Positions 26,815-35,604 of a stretch of 64,000 bases of DNA are shown here, one piece after another. Position numbers and translations under genes: made by a program. The stretch comes from Gordonia prachuapensis. Its GTDB lineage: Bacteria > Actinomycetota > Actinomycetes > Mycobacteriales > Mycobacteriaceae. The notes beneath the pieces were generated by a model. The model saw only the letters and a list, made by a program, of their open reading frames with translations, was not told where the DNA came from and searched no databases. The stretch covers positions 1-64,000 of the forward strand of contig NZ_JAZDUE010000011.1 in NCBI RefSeq assembly GCF_036350515.1, read 5' to 3'. Every line of letters begins with the position of its first letter. Position 1 is the stretch's first letter.

Positions 26815-27570
26815 GTGCGGATCACGCTGCGTGTCATCGGGATCGGCCCCGGCAATCCGCGACAACTCACGCTCGAGGCCGTCGATGCGCTCGCCGACGT
26901 CGACGTGTTCCTCGTCCTCGACAAGGGAAGTGCCAAGAGGTCTCTGGTCGCCGCGCGCCATGAGATCCTGGCCCGCCACGCCCCGGCCGACCACCGCGTC
27001 ATCGAGATCGCCGACCCGCCCCGCGACCGCCATCCCGACGACTACGACGCCGAGGTGCGGCGCTGGCATGCCGCGCGCGCCGCGGTCATCGCCGAAGCGC
27101 TGGCCGGTGAACTCGCCGACGGCGGTGTGGCCGCGTTCCTCGTCTGGGGTGACCCGGCGCTCTACGACAGCACTCTGCGGATCGTCGACGACCTGTGTGC
27201 GCAACCGCATCTCGACATCGACGTGCAGGTCATCCCCGGCGTGACCAGCGCCAGCGCGCTGACCGCCGCCCATCGCATCACCGCCAACCGCGTGGGCGAA
27301 CCCATCCACATCACCACCGGACGGCGACTGGCGGAGACGCCCGACGGCGCGGACACCAATCAGATCGTCATGCTCGACGGCGACCTGACCTTCCGAGACA
27401 TCGCCGACCGCGACGACCACATCTGGTGGGGCGCCTACGTCGGAACCGACGACGAGATCCTCATCAGCGGCCGCGTGGCCGACGTCGCCGACCGGATCGT
27501 CGCCGCCCGCGCCGAGGCCCGGTCGCGGGTGGGATGGATCATGGACATCTACCTGCTGCGCAAGAATTGA
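26815..27570 (+). CDS. cobF: precorrin-6A synthase (deacetylating)
   Basis: A 251-residue SAM-dependent methyltransferase of the tetrapyrrole family, started at GTG 26815. The N-terminus (LRVIGIGPGNPRQLTLEAVDAL) and WGDPALYDSTLRIVDDL are the expected binding segments; ITTGRRLAE and YVGTDDEILISGRVADVADRIV match CobF rather than other Cob methyltransferases. CobF methylates C-1 of precorrin-5 and removes acetate in aerobic cobalamin synthesis. It stands alone: no other cob gene is in the window. It converges on the CysQ-like gene with a seven-base gap. Confidence 0.85.
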   Translation: MRITLRVIGIGPGNPRQLTLEAVDALADVDVFLVLDKGSAKRSLVAARHEILARHAPADHRVIEIADPPRDRHPDDYDAEVRRWHAARAAVIAEALAGELADGGVAAFLVWGDPALYDSTLRIVDDLCAQPHLDIDVQVIPGVTSASALTAAHRITANRVGEPIHITTGRRLAETPDGADTNQIVMLDGDLTFRDIADRDDHIWWGAYVGTDDEILISGRVADVADRIVAARAEARSRVGWIMDIYLLRKN

Positions 27571-27577
27571 GTGCCGG

Positions 27578-28318
27578 TCACCAGATCTCATCGATCGCGG
27601 CCAGGACGTCGTCGCGGATCTCCTCGCGGCAGATGACGAAATCGGGCATGTACGGCTGCGGTCGGTTGTAGACGATGGTCGATCCGTCGAGTCGGCTGCA
27701 ATGCAGGTCGGCAGCCAGCGCGACGCCGACGGGTGCGCAGTTGTCCCACTCGTACTGACCGCCGGCGTGAACGTAGGCGTCGACGTCGCCGCGCACCACT
27801 GCCATCGCCTTGGCGCCCGCCGAGCCGATACCGATCATGTTGAGCGACAGACGGCGTGACACCCACGCGCTCTCGTACGACCCGCCGTAGCGTGATGCCG
27901 CCATCCGGCCGGTGAGCGGTCCGCCCGGAGGTTTGACGGTGTCGGATCGGAACACCTCACCGACCGCCGGCAGGGAGACGGCGGCCTCGGTGACCACGCC
28001 GTTCTCGGTCAGCGCCACGTGGACGGCCCAGTCGGCGGAACCGGCGGCGAACTCGCGTGTGCCGTCGAGCGGATCGATGATCCAGACCCGGTCGGCGGTC
28101 GCACGGTCGCCGATGTCGGCGCCCTCCTCGGACAGCACGGCGTCGTGTGGGCGGTGACGGACGATGACATTGGCGATCCAGGCCTGCGCGATCGCGTCGC
28201 CGACGTCGCCGAGGTGGCGACCCGCCAGCAGGTCGCCGTGGCGAACACCGAGCAGGATCTGGCCTGCGCCCTCGGCGAGCCGCGCTGCCAGGTCGGCGTC
28301 GGAAAGGCGCGAGATCAT
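27578..28318 (-). CDS. cysQ: CysQ-like 3'(2'),5'-bisphosphate nucleotidase / inositol phosphatase
   Basis: A 246-residue member of the lithium-sensitive phosphatase family. Metal ligands are visible as Glu64-Glu65 (LSEEGAD) and Asp82-x2-Asp85 (DPLDGTREF), with the C-terminal YEWDNCAPVGVALAAD motif. Actinobacterial homologues hydrolyse PAP to AMP, relieving sulfate-assimilation inhibition, and also act on inositol or fructose phosphates. ATG 28318 is chosen; it lies 25 bases from the divergent glycosylase gene. The specific substrate cannot be settled from sequence. Confidence 0.85.
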   Translation of the reverse strand: MISRLSDADLAARLAEGAGQILLGVRHGDLLAGRHLGDVGDAIAQAWIANVIVRHRPHDAVLSEEGADIGDRATADRVWIIDPLDGTREFAAGSADWAVHVALTENGVVTEAAVSLPAVGEVFRSDTVKPPGGPLTGRMAASRYGGSYESAWVSRRLSLNMIGIGSAGAKAMAVVRGDVDAYVHAGGQYEWDNCAPVGVALAADLHCSRLDGSTIVYNRPQPYMPDFVICREEIRDDVLAAIDEIW

Positions 28319-28343
28319 CCCCCTACTAGAGCACACTGGACAC

Positions 28344-29237
28344 ATGCCTGAGCTTCCTGAGGTCGCGGCGATCGCGGACTACGTCGACGGGCGCGCGGCC
28401 GGTCTGCCCATCCGGCGCGTCGATGTGGCGTCACTCGCGGTGCTCAAGACCGCCGACCCGCCCTATTCCGCCCTCGCGGGGCGCATCGTCGAATCGGTGA
28501 GTCGCATCGGCAAGTACCTGGTCATGCGCACCCTGCCGGGGCCCGACGACGACGCGGCCGCCGAACCACTCGTCGTGCTCGTCATCCACCTGTCCCGGGC
28601 GGGTTGGCTGCGCTGGAGCGACCAGCTGTCGCAGACACCGCCGCGGCCGGGTGGGAAGGGGCCGATCGCTCTCCGCGTGCATTGTGGCCTTCCCGGTGAG
28701 GGATTCGACGTCACGGAGGCCGGCACACAGAAGCGCCTGGCGGTGTGGATCGTGCGTGATGTCGGCGAGGTGGAGCGGATCGCCACGCTGGGGCCGGACG
28801 TGCTGGCGATGGGCCGCGACGAGTTCGGTGCGATCCTGGCCGGGTCTTCGGGCCGGATCAAGAACGTGCTGACCGACCAGCGAACCGTGGCCGGTGTCGG
28901 CAACGCCTACTCCGACGAGATCCTGCACACGGCCAAACTGTCGCCGTTCGCATCGGCGAAAACCCTGGACGACGCGCAGGTGGACATCCTCTACGACACG
29001 ATCCGGTCGGTGCTCACCGACGCGATCTCCCGGCTCGAAGGGCAGGAGGTGGCGCGCCTGAAGTCGGAGAAGCGCACCGGTCTGCGCGTGCACGCCCGGA
29101 CCGGTCTGCCGTGTCCGGTGTGCGGTGACACCATCCGCGAGGTCGCGTTCACCGACCGGTCGTTCCAGTACTGCCCGACCTGCCAAACCGGTGGGAAGGT
29201 GCTCGCCGACAGGCGGATGTCGCGCCTGCTGAAATAG
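28344..29237 (+). CDS. Fpg/Nei-family DNA glycosylase
   Basis: A 297-residue base-excision enzyme. It has the catalytic N-terminus MPELPEV (Pro2 nucleophile, Glu3), Lys57 in RIGKYLV, the H2TH region GRIKNVLTDQRTVAGVGNAYSDEIL and a C-terminal zinc finger CPVC...CPTC with GGKVLADRRMSRLL. It removes oxidised bases such as 8-oxoguanine or pyrimidine lesions and cuts at the abasic site. The open frame upstream crosses the divergent cysQ gene; ATG 28344 is fixed by the required Pro2. It matches the position of Rv0944, but unlike that shorter protein (as I recall) it is full length. Confidence 0.92.
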   Translation: MPELPEVAAIADYVDGRAAGLPIRRVDVASLAVLKTADPPYSALAGRIVESVSRIGKYLVMRTLPGPDDDAAAEPLVVLVIHLSRAGWLRWSDQLSQTPPRPGGKGPIALRVHCGLPGEGFDVTEAGTQKRLAVWIVRDVGEVERIATLGPDVLAMGRDEFGAILAGSSGRIKNVLTDQRTVAGVGNAYSDEILHTAKLSPFASAKTLDDAQVDILYDTIRSVLTDAISRLEGQEVARLKSEKRTGLRVHARTGLPCPVCGDTIREVAFTDRSFQYCPTCQTGGKVLADRRMSRLLK

Positions 29238-29259
29238 CGACCCGGTAGGTTGGGGAGCC

Positions 29260-30009
29260 GTGAAAACGACCACACGGCAGAAGATCCTGATCACCGGCGC
29301 GAGTTCGGGTCTCGGTGAGGGGATGGCGCGCCGCTTCGCCGACGACGGGCGGGCGCTGGCGCTGTGCGCACGGCGGCTCGAGCGTCTCGACGAGCTCGCC
29401 GTCGAACTGCGGCCGCGGGCAGCGCAGATCGCCACCGCTCGTCTCGACGTCACCGACACCGACTCGGTACCAACAGTTTTCGCAGCTCTCGCGGACGAAC
29501 TCGGCGGATTGGACCGAGTCATCGTCAACGCGGGACTGGGCAAGGGTGCGCCGATCGGTACCGGCAAGGCGGCCGCCAACATCGAGACCGTCCAGACCAA
29601 TCTGGTCGGCGCGTTGGCCCAGGCGGAGGCGGCGCTCGAGATCTTCCGCGCCCAGGGACGCGGGCACCTGGTGCTGATCAGCTCGATGAGTGGCATTCGT
29701 GGCCTGCCGAAGGCGCAGGCCGCGTACTCCGCGTCCAAGGCGGGACTCTCCGCGCTGGGACATGGACTCCAGGCGGAGTTCGCCGGGTCGCCCATCACCG
29801 TTTCGGTACTGCTGCCGGGCTATATCGAGACCGACATCAACCGGGGCGTCGAGACCGCGTTGATGACCGACACCGACAGCGGTGTGCGTGCGATGGTCGC
29901 GGCGATCGAGAAGGAAACCGCGTGGGCGCCTGTCCCGACCTGGCCGTGGCTGCCGATCGCCGGCGCGCTCCGTCTGCTGCCCTCCGCGATCACCCGCAGG
30001 TTGGTCTGA
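29260..30009 (+). CDS. short-chain dehydrogenase (Rv0945-like)
   Basis: A 249-residue SDR started at GTG 29260, with GGGGAG just upstream. Motifs: TGASSGLGEG, VNAGLGKG, ISSMSGIRG and YSASKAGLSALG (catalytic Tyr/Lys). The C-terminal 30 residues (WAPVPTWPWLPIAGALRLLP) are hydrophobic and may touch the membrane. Its place between the glycosylase and pgi matches M. tuberculosis Rv0945. The substrate is unknown; a lipid-related role is possible given the hydrophobic tail. The upstream gene ends 22 bases before it, so the two probably share a transcript. Confidence 0.88.
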   Translation: MKTTTRQKILITGASSGLGEGMARRFADDGRALALCARRLERLDELAVELRPRAAQIATARLDVTDTDSVPTVFAALADELGGLDRVIVNAGLGKGAPIGTGKAAANIETVQTNLVGALAQAEAALEIFRAQGRGHLVLISSMSGIRGLPKAQAAYSASKAGLSALGHGLQAEFAGSPITVSVLLPGYIETDINRGVETALMTDTDSGVRAMVAAIEKETAWAPVPTWPWLPIAGALRLLPSAITRRLV

Positions 30010-30035
30010 CGCGCGCGGAGCCGGCCAGAACAGGC

Positions 30036-30689
30036 TCAGCCGGTGGGCGGCGGGGATGCGGACGGTGACGGGGCGGGCGCCCAGACGACCGGTGCGCTCT
30101 GGTAGTCCAGCGCCGGGTCCGATGTGGTGTCCGCCCAATAGATCACCTGCTCGAGCCGCTGCTCGGGATCAGCAACAGAGACGAGGCAGGTGGCGTACGA
30201 CTCGCCGCGACTCATCTGCTCGGGCGGCGTGGACTGGGGGCACTCGGCGAGACCCGGTGTCGGCGCGAGGGTGAGGGTCGGTGTCATGCCGTCGGCGCTG
30301 CCGCTGAGGCCGATCACCGATGGAGCCGGGGCCGGGCGGTCGGCCAGCGAGGTCACCGTCACGTAGAGGAAGTATGCGACGCCGCCGTCGGTGACGTCGT
30401 CGGGGACGCCGGTACCCGGCGTGATTCCGGTGACGGTGAACATGGCGCGCCGACCGGCGGCGGCGAAGGCGTTGGCCGGCAACACCGCGGATTCACCGAA
30501 CGCCAGACTCGAACCCGGTGCCGAGCGGGGCGCCTGACCCGCGGGCACGGACACCGACGCGCTGGTGGGCACCGAGGTCGGGGCCGGACCGTCGGGCGTC
30601 GACGACGAACAGGCGCCGATCGCGAGCACACCGACGATCGTGGACACGAACACACGCCGCCTCGCACGCGTCGCGGGACTGAGGGTCAC
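30036..30689 (-). CDS. putative secreted lipoprotein
   Basis: About 217 residues from the GTG at 30689. Residues 10-27 make a lipoprotein signal peptide with lipobox LAIGAC (Cys27). A Thr/Ser/Pro-rich spacer follows, then a domain with two further cysteines (LAECPQ and YATCLV) that could form a disulfide, and a proline/serine-rich C-terminus. It resembles uncharacterised actinobacterial lipoproteins with an immunoglobulin-like fold. It is divergent from the next gene with 19 bases between starts, so promoters overlap coding sequence. Function unknown. Confidence 0.7.
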   Translation of the reverse strand: MTLSPATRARRRVFVSTIVGVLAIGACSSSTPDGPAPTSVPTSASVSVPAGQAPRSAPGSSLAFGESAVLPANAFAAAGRRAMFTVTGITPGTGVPDDVTDGGVAYFLYVTVTSLADRPAPAPSVIGLSGSADGMTPTLTLAPTPGLAECPQSTPPEQMSRGESYATCLVSVADPEQRLEQVIYWADTTSDPALDYQSAPVVWAPAPSPSASPPPTG

Positions 30690-30708
30690 GTTGCGTAAGG
30701 TAGCCGAT

Positions 30709-31242
30709 GTGTCGTCGAAGCAGGGACAGGTTGTGGCCAATGGCGCATTTCAGCTGTTCGGTGCGCGCCGGCGCGCCGATGTGGGCGAGGTCCTGACCGA
30801 CGTCTTCGGTCGTGACGACATCGCGGCCCTCGGTGCGGATTGGCGCGGCATCGTGTATTTCACGCTCGACGACGACGCCGAGATCGATGCGGACACCGTC
30901 GTCGGGTTCGATCCGTCCAGCGGCAGCAGCGGGCCGTTGGCCTCCGTCGGAGAGGTGCTTACCGCGGTCCGCAACGGGGACATCGCCGACGCCGTCGACG
31001 TCGCCAGTTTCGACGCCTGGCGCACCGCGACCGGTCAACGGTCGATCGACATGGGTGACTGTGTGCCGCCGTCCGTCCACGAGTTCATGGGTGGCGATCC
31101 GGCCGAACGTTCAACGGAGCCACAGGATCTCGTCACCTTCATCGCCGTGGCCGCCGCACTCATGGGGCGGCTCGAGAAGCTCGGTGTCGAACCCGGTGAG
31201 GAGATCCCCGACGAGGTGTTCGACGAGACCCGGTGGCAGTAG
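30709..31242 (+). CDS. hypothetical protein, possibly Tdi1/DUF1851-like
   Basis: About 177 residues from GTG 30709 (an earlier start would run into the divergent lipoprotein gene). The first 100 residues (GAFQLFGARRRADVGEVLTD, then ADWRGIVYF and VGFDPSSGSSG) resemble, by eye, the C-terminal region of Tdi1-type immunity proteins (DUF1851). The C-terminal part has IDMGDCVPPSVHEFMGGDP and a helical end. No toxin gene is adjacent. A repeat cluster begins 16 bases after the stop. The family call is tentative. Confidence 0.6.
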   Translation: MSSKQGQVVANGAFQLFGARRRADVGEVLTDVFGRDDIAALGADWRGIVYFTLDDDAEIDADTVVGFDPSSGSSGPLASVGEVLTAVRNGDIADAVDVASFDAWRTATGQRSIDMGDCVPPSVHEFMGGDPAERSTEPQDLVTFIAVAAALMGRLEKLGVEPGEEIPDEVFDETRWQ

Positions 31243-31257
31243 CCCCGACGCGATTCT

Positions 31258-31460
31258 CGCTGGTCGAGTAGCCGAGACGCCCCATCCGCCGGTCGAGTAG
31301 CCGAGACGCCCCCAACCGCTGGTCGAGTAGCCGAGGCGCCCCCAACCGCTGGTCGAGTAGCCGAGGAGCTTGCGACGAGGCGTATCGAGACCTCGGGACC
31401 GGTACTCGATCTCGATACGCACGCTCGCCTGGGGGGCTCGCGGGCTACTCGATCATCGGG
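31258..31460. repeat. GGTCGAGTAGCCG-family repeat cluster, locus 3
   Basis: Four direct copies of GGTCGAGTAGCCGAG start at 31262, 31291, 31321 and 31351, a period of 29-30 bases. They are followed by CGTATCGAGACCTCG (31381-31395) and then, inverted, ATCTCGATACGC (31409-31420) and GGGCTACTCGATCA (31442-31455). It separates the converging hypothetical gene and pgi. Confidence 0.9.
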
Positions 31461-31484
31461 TGGGGCGAGCGTCGCCCCAACCGA

Positions 31485-33176
31485 CTACGCAGAACGCCCG
31501 CGATGCCCGCGGTACCAGCGGACCAGGGCGTCGGTGGACGAATCGTCCTGGGCCGGTGGCGATTGCCCGTCGACGATGACACCCAACAGTTCCTTCGCCT
31601 GGGTCTTGCCGAGCTCGACGCCCCACTGATCGAACGGGTTGATGCCCCAAATCGCGCCCTCGACGAACACCTGATGCTCGTACAGGGCGACCAGTTGGCC
31701 GACGACCGACGGCGTCAACGTGGGCGCGAGAATCGAGGTGGTCGGCTTGTTGCCGGGCATCACCTTGTGCGACACCACGTTCGGCGGCACACCTTCGGCC
31801 GCGATCTCGTCTGCGGTCTTACCGAAGGCCAGCACCTTCGTCTGCGCGAAGTAGTTGCTCATCAGCAGATCGTGCATCGATCCGGTGCCGTCGGCGGTCG
31901 GCAGATCGTCGGTGGGCTCGGCGAAGCCGATGAAGTCGGCCGGGATCATCCGGGTGCCCTGGTGGAGCAGCTGGTAGAAGGCGTGCTGTCCGTTGGTGCC
32001 GGGTTCTCCCCAGAAGATCTCACCGGTGTCGGTGGTCACCGGATGCCCGTGGGCGGTCACGGATTTGCCGTTCGACTCCATCGTCAGCTGCTGCAGATAT
32101 GCCGCGAATCGGGCCATGTCGTTGGAGTAGGGCAGCACCGCGCGGGTCTGGGAATCCCAGAAGTTGTTGTACCAGAGGCCGATCAGGCCGAGGACGACCG
32201 GAGCATTCTGCTCGAGCGGAGCGGTACGGAAATGCTCGTCGACGATGTGGAATCCGTCGAGGAACTCGCCGAAGCGTTCCCTGCCGATCGCCGCCATCAC
32301 CGCCAGGCCGATCGCCGAGTCCACCGAGTACCGGCCGCCGACCCAATCCCAGAACCCGAACATGTTGGCGGTGTCGATGCCGAACTCGGCGACCTTCTCG
32401 GCGTTCGTGCTGACCGCGACGAAGTGCTTGGCCACCGCGTCGTCGCCGGCGCCGAGCGTCTTGAGCAGCCACGTCCGTGCGGCTGCTGCGTTGGTCAGCG
32501 TCTCGAGGGTGGTAAAGGTCTTGGACGCGATGATGAACAGGGTCGTCTCGGCGTCGAGGTCGGCGAGGGTGCCGACCATGTCGGCGGGATCGACGTTGGA
32601 GACGAAGTGGCAGCGGATGTTCGAGTCCACATAGTGCCGCAGTGCCTGATACACCATCACCGGCCCCAGGTCGGAACCGCCGATGCCGATGTTCACCACG
32701 TCGGTGATCGGCTTGCCGGTGTGTCCCTTCCATTCACCGGAGCGCAGCTTGTCGGTGAACTCGCCCATGGCCGAGAGCACTTCGTGGACGTCGGCGACCA
32801 CGTCCTGTCCGTCCACCGTCAGGTTGGCGTCGGCCGGAAGCCGCAACGCGGTGTGCAGCACCGCGCGATCCTCGGAGGTGTTGATGTGCTGGCCTGCGAA
32901 CATGTCGTCGCGTCGGTCCTCGAGCCCGGCCTCGCGGGCCAGACTCGCGAGCAATTCCAGGGTTTCGCGCAGGACCCGATGCTTGGAGTAGTCGATGTGC
33001 AGGTCGCCGACGTCGATCGTCAGCTCCCGGCCGCGATCGGGGTCCGCGGCGAAGACCTCGCGGAGGTGCATCGCGTACACGTGGGGTTGGTGGGCGGCCA
33101 GAGCTTGCCAGGATTGCGTTGCGGTGATGTCGTCGTGGTCACTGATGTCGAAGTCGCTACCTGAGACGTGACTCAT
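31485..33176 (-). CDS. pgi: glucose-6-phosphate isomerase
   Basis: A 563-residue enzyme interconverting glucose-6-phosphate and fructose-6-phosphate in the cytoplasm. The sugar-phosphate-binding VNIGIGGSDLGPVMVYQAL, the signature GEPGTNGQHAFYQLLHQGTR and the C-terminal FDQWGVELGKTQAKELL are all standard, and the length is as in mycobacteria. It is a monocistronic leftward gene, corresponding to Rv0946c in the conserved block. The ATG at 33176 gives MSHVSGSDFDISDHDD; a slightly later start is possible. Confidence 0.97.
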   Translation of the reverse strand: MSHVSGSDFDISDHDDITATQSWQALAAHQPHVYAMHLREVFAADPDRGRELTIDVGDLHIDYSKHRVLRETLELLASLAREAGLEDRRDDMFAGQHINTSEDRAVLHTALRLPADANLTVDGQDVVADVHEVLSAMGEFTDKLRSGEWKGHTGKPITDVVNIGIGGSDLGPVMVYQALRHYVDSNIRCHFVSNVDPADMVGTLADLDAETTLFIIASKTFTTLETLTNAAAARTWLLKTLGAGDDAVAKHFVAVSTNAEKVAEFGIDTANMFGFWDWVGGRYSVDSAIGLAVMAAIGRERFGEFLDGFHIVDEHFRTAPLEQNAPVVLGLIGLWYNNFWDSQTRAVLPYSNDMARFAAYLQQLTMESNGKSVTAHGHPVTTDTGEIFWGEPGTNGQHAFYQLLHQGTRMIPADFIGFAEPTDDLPTADGTGSMHDLLMSNYFAQTKVLAFGKTADEIAAEGVPPNVVSHKVMPGNKPTTSILAPTLTPSVVGQLVALYEHQVFVEGAIWGINPFDQWGVELGKTQAKELLGVIVDGQSPPAQDDSSTDALVRWYRGHRGRSA

Positions 33177-33343
33177 GCACTCACCCTATGCGGTCATGCG
33201 TCGGTGCGCGACGGCTCGGATGGCGCCGACGAGTGGTGTCCGGGAGTGGCACGTGGGGCGCTGGATGGTCGGGAGCATCACCACTCGGGACCGTCGACTG
33301 GATTATCCAATCGGACATGCTCTGCGGTGATGCGGACGGACAC

Positions 33344-33679
33344 CTACCGCCCGAGCGGACCGCGCCCGAGACGCAGTAACAACATCGCCAGGGTGTGGCC
33401 CTCTTGGCCGAGTTCCGCGAACCGGTCGAGAACCTTCACCTCGCGGCTGTGAACCAGGCGGGTGCCACCGGAGGCCATGCGCGCGGCGCCGATCTTCTTC
33501 GAGACCGCCGATCGCCGTTTGACCGCCGCCAGGATCATCGAGTCGAGTCGATCGATCTCGAGACGCAACTCGTCGATGTCGGAGGCCAGGGTCGACACGT
33601 CGTCGGACAGGTCGTAGGCATCGGCGTCGAAAGGCGTGGATGCGCGGGTCTGCTCGTCGGGTGTGTTGGCGTCGGTCAC
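33344..33679 (-). CDS. chorismate mutase, AroQ-delta type
   Basis: About 111 residues from GTG 33679. The helical AroQ core is ELRLEIDRLDSMILAAVKRRSAVSK with active-site Arg/Lys, followed by GAARMASGGTRLVHSREVKV and a C-terminal LLLRLGRGPLGR almost as in the mycobacterial Rv0948c enzyme. It converts chorismate to prephenate for Phe/Tyr synthesis; these short enzymes are weak alone and are activated by complexing with DAHP synthase through that C-terminal tail. It faces the membrane-protein gene with a 46-base gap. Confidence 0.9.
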   Translation of the reverse strand: MTDANTPDEQTRASTPFDADAYDLSDDVSTLASDIDELRLEIDRLDSMILAAVKRRSAVSKKIGAARMASGGTRLVHSREVKVLDRFAELGQEGHTLAMLLLRLGRGPLGR

Positions 33680-33725
33680 GCGCACGATTTTGCCACGCGC
33701 GCAGTGCGCCGTGAGACTGGACCGC

Positions 33726-35585
33726 ATGCTCAGCAGGCGGACGGTCGCAACGGCGGCGATCACCCTGATCGTGGCGCAGCTCGCCATCCGCGCCTGGCTC
33801 GCCGGAACCGGCAACTTCTACTGGGACGATCTCGTCCTCATCGGGCGGGCGTCGTCGAATCCGATTCTGAGCTGGGACTACCTCGGTCACAGTCATGACG
33901 GACACTTCATGCCTGCGGCGTTCCTGGTCGCGGGGGTGACCACGGTGATCGCTCCGGTCAACTGGGTGGTCCCGGCGATCACGCTCGTGGTCCTGCAGGG
34001 CCTGGCCTCGTTGGCCGTCTGGCGGATGATTCGGGTGCTCGCGCCGCGTGCGGGGATCGGGGCTCTGGCCGCGTTGGCGTTCTACCTGTTCACACCGATG
34101 ACGGTGCCGGCCTTCGCGTGGTGGGCGGCCGCGTTGAACTCGCTGCCGATGCAGGCGGCGATGGCGTGGATCGTCGCCGACGCGGTGCTCCTGGTGCGGT
34201 CGCGGGGACGACCGGATGCCCGGCTGCTCGTCGTCCGGTCGTCGGTCGTTTTCGTGTTGGCCCTGGCGTTTTTCGAGAAGTCGCTGTTCATCCTGCCGGT
34301 CGCATTCCTCGCCGCGGTGCTGTCCGCGCGCCGGTTCACCGACAGCGGTGACGCGCCGGACATCGAGACGTCGCCTGCCGGGGCGCCCCAGCGCATCGAC
34401 AGCGCCCTCACCCGCGCGTTCGTCGGCGCACGAACGTTGTGGGTCGTCATGGGCGCGATCTTCGTGGTGTGGGTGCTGATCTTCTTCTCGGTGTCCGACG
34501 CCACCGCGGGCGAACACTCGATCGGACAGACCGTGCGGCTGGTGTGGCGGTCGATCAACAACGCGGTCGTGCCGTCGTTCGTCGGCGGTCCGTGGCAGTG
34601 GGACCGCTGGATACCGAGTCCGCCGATGGGTTTCGCACCGACGTGGATGATCGTGCTGGGCTGGCTGGTCGTCGCGGCTCTGGTGACCTGGGCGGTCCTC
34701 GCCCGACGCGGGTCGATCGCTGTGGTGGCGTGCACGATCGGTTACCTGGTGGTGGCTCAGCTCCCCGTGATGTGGAACCGTTCGAGCACCAACACGGCTC
34801 TCGAACTCGCGCAGACCATGCGCTACCTTCCCGACACCGCAGTCGTCGTGACCATCGCGATCGCGCTGATCGTCGCCTCACCCCCAACGGCACGCGCGGC
34901 CACCGGTCGTCATACCGGGACGGCCTCGGAGCATGGGCGTGTCGTGGTCGCGGTGACTGTCGTCGGCGGGCTCCTGATCGCGTCGGCGACCATCTCGCTG
35001 GTCGGGTTCTCCACATCGTGGCGCGACAACCCCACCGGGGACTACCTCGCCAATGCCAAACGTTCGCTGGCCGCCCATCAGGAGCAGACGATGTTCGACC
35101 AGGCGTTGCCGCTCGAGGTCCTCCTCCCCGTGGCGTATCCGAACAACCAGATCAGTCACACGTTCGGTCGCTTGTCGGACCGGCCGCAGTTCGGGGTGAC
35201 GACGGATCGGCTGCAGGTTCTCGACAGCAACGGGAACATGGTCGCCGGTGCCGTGACGCCGGCTCGGACGATCCGGCCGGGTCGCGGCGCGTGCGACCGG
35301 CCGGAGGTCACCGGCCCGGCGCGGTTGCGGCTGTCGGGCCCGTTGTTGCGCTGGCGCTGGACCGTCGCCGTCAGCTACTGCGCGAACCAGGCCGGCGAGA
35401 TCGAATTGTCGCTCGACGACGGTGATCCGGTGCGTGTACCGGTCGACGCCGGCCTCCACGTGGTGTACGTGCAGCTCGAAGGTCAGGGTGAGCGCATCGC
35501 GATCCGGCCGGTGACCCCCGGGCTCACCCTGCACACCGGCGAGGGTCGCGTCGGTGAGGTCGCCGACGCGCGGTTCGTCGGCTGA
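33726..35585 (+). CDS. multi-pass membrane protein, GT-C glycosyltransferase-like
   Basis: A 619-residue protein with about eleven predicted membrane helices and a C-terminal extracytoplasmic domain of about 170 residues, from ATG 33726. The first outside loop contains FYWDDLVLIGR, with an acidic pair at the place where GT-C transferases keep their catalytic Asp residues. GT-C enzymes use polyprenyl-phosphate sugars to decorate the envelope; here the donor and acceptor are unknown. It is not part of the mycobacterial gene order I recall and sits, with the next gene, as an insertion between chorismate mutase and uvrD1. Confidence 0.7.
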   Translation: MLSRRTVATAAITLIVAQLAIRAWLAGTGNFYWDDLVLIGRASSNPILSWDYLGHSHDGHFMPAAFLVAGVTTVIAPVNWVVPAITLVVLQGLASLAVWRMIRVLAPRAGIGALAALAFYLFTPMTVPAFAWWAAALNSLPMQAAMAWIVADAVLLVRSRGRPDARLLVVRSSVVFVLALAFFEKSLFILPVAFLAAVLSARRFTDSGDAPDIETSPAGAPQRIDSALTRAFVGARTLWVVMGAIFVVWVLIFFSVSDATAGEHSIGQTVRLVWRSINNAVVPSFVGGPWQWDRWIPSPPMGFAPTWMIVLGWLVVAALVTWAVLARRGSIAVVACTIGYLVVAQLPVMWNRSSTNTALELAQTMRYLPDTAVVVTIAIALIVASPPTARAATGRHTGTASEHGRVVVAVTVVGGLLIASATISLVGFSTSWRDNPTGDYLANAKRSLAAHQEQTMFDQALPLEVLLPVAYPNNQISHTFGRLSDRPQFGVTTDRLQVLDSNGNMVAGAVTPARTIRPGRGACDRPEVTGPARLRLSGPLLRWRWTVAVSYCANQAGEIELSLDDGDPVRVPVDAGLHVVYVQLEGQGERIAIRPVTPGLTLHTGEGRVGEVADARFVG

Positions 35586-35604
35586 CAAACGCCGTACCGC
35601 GACA

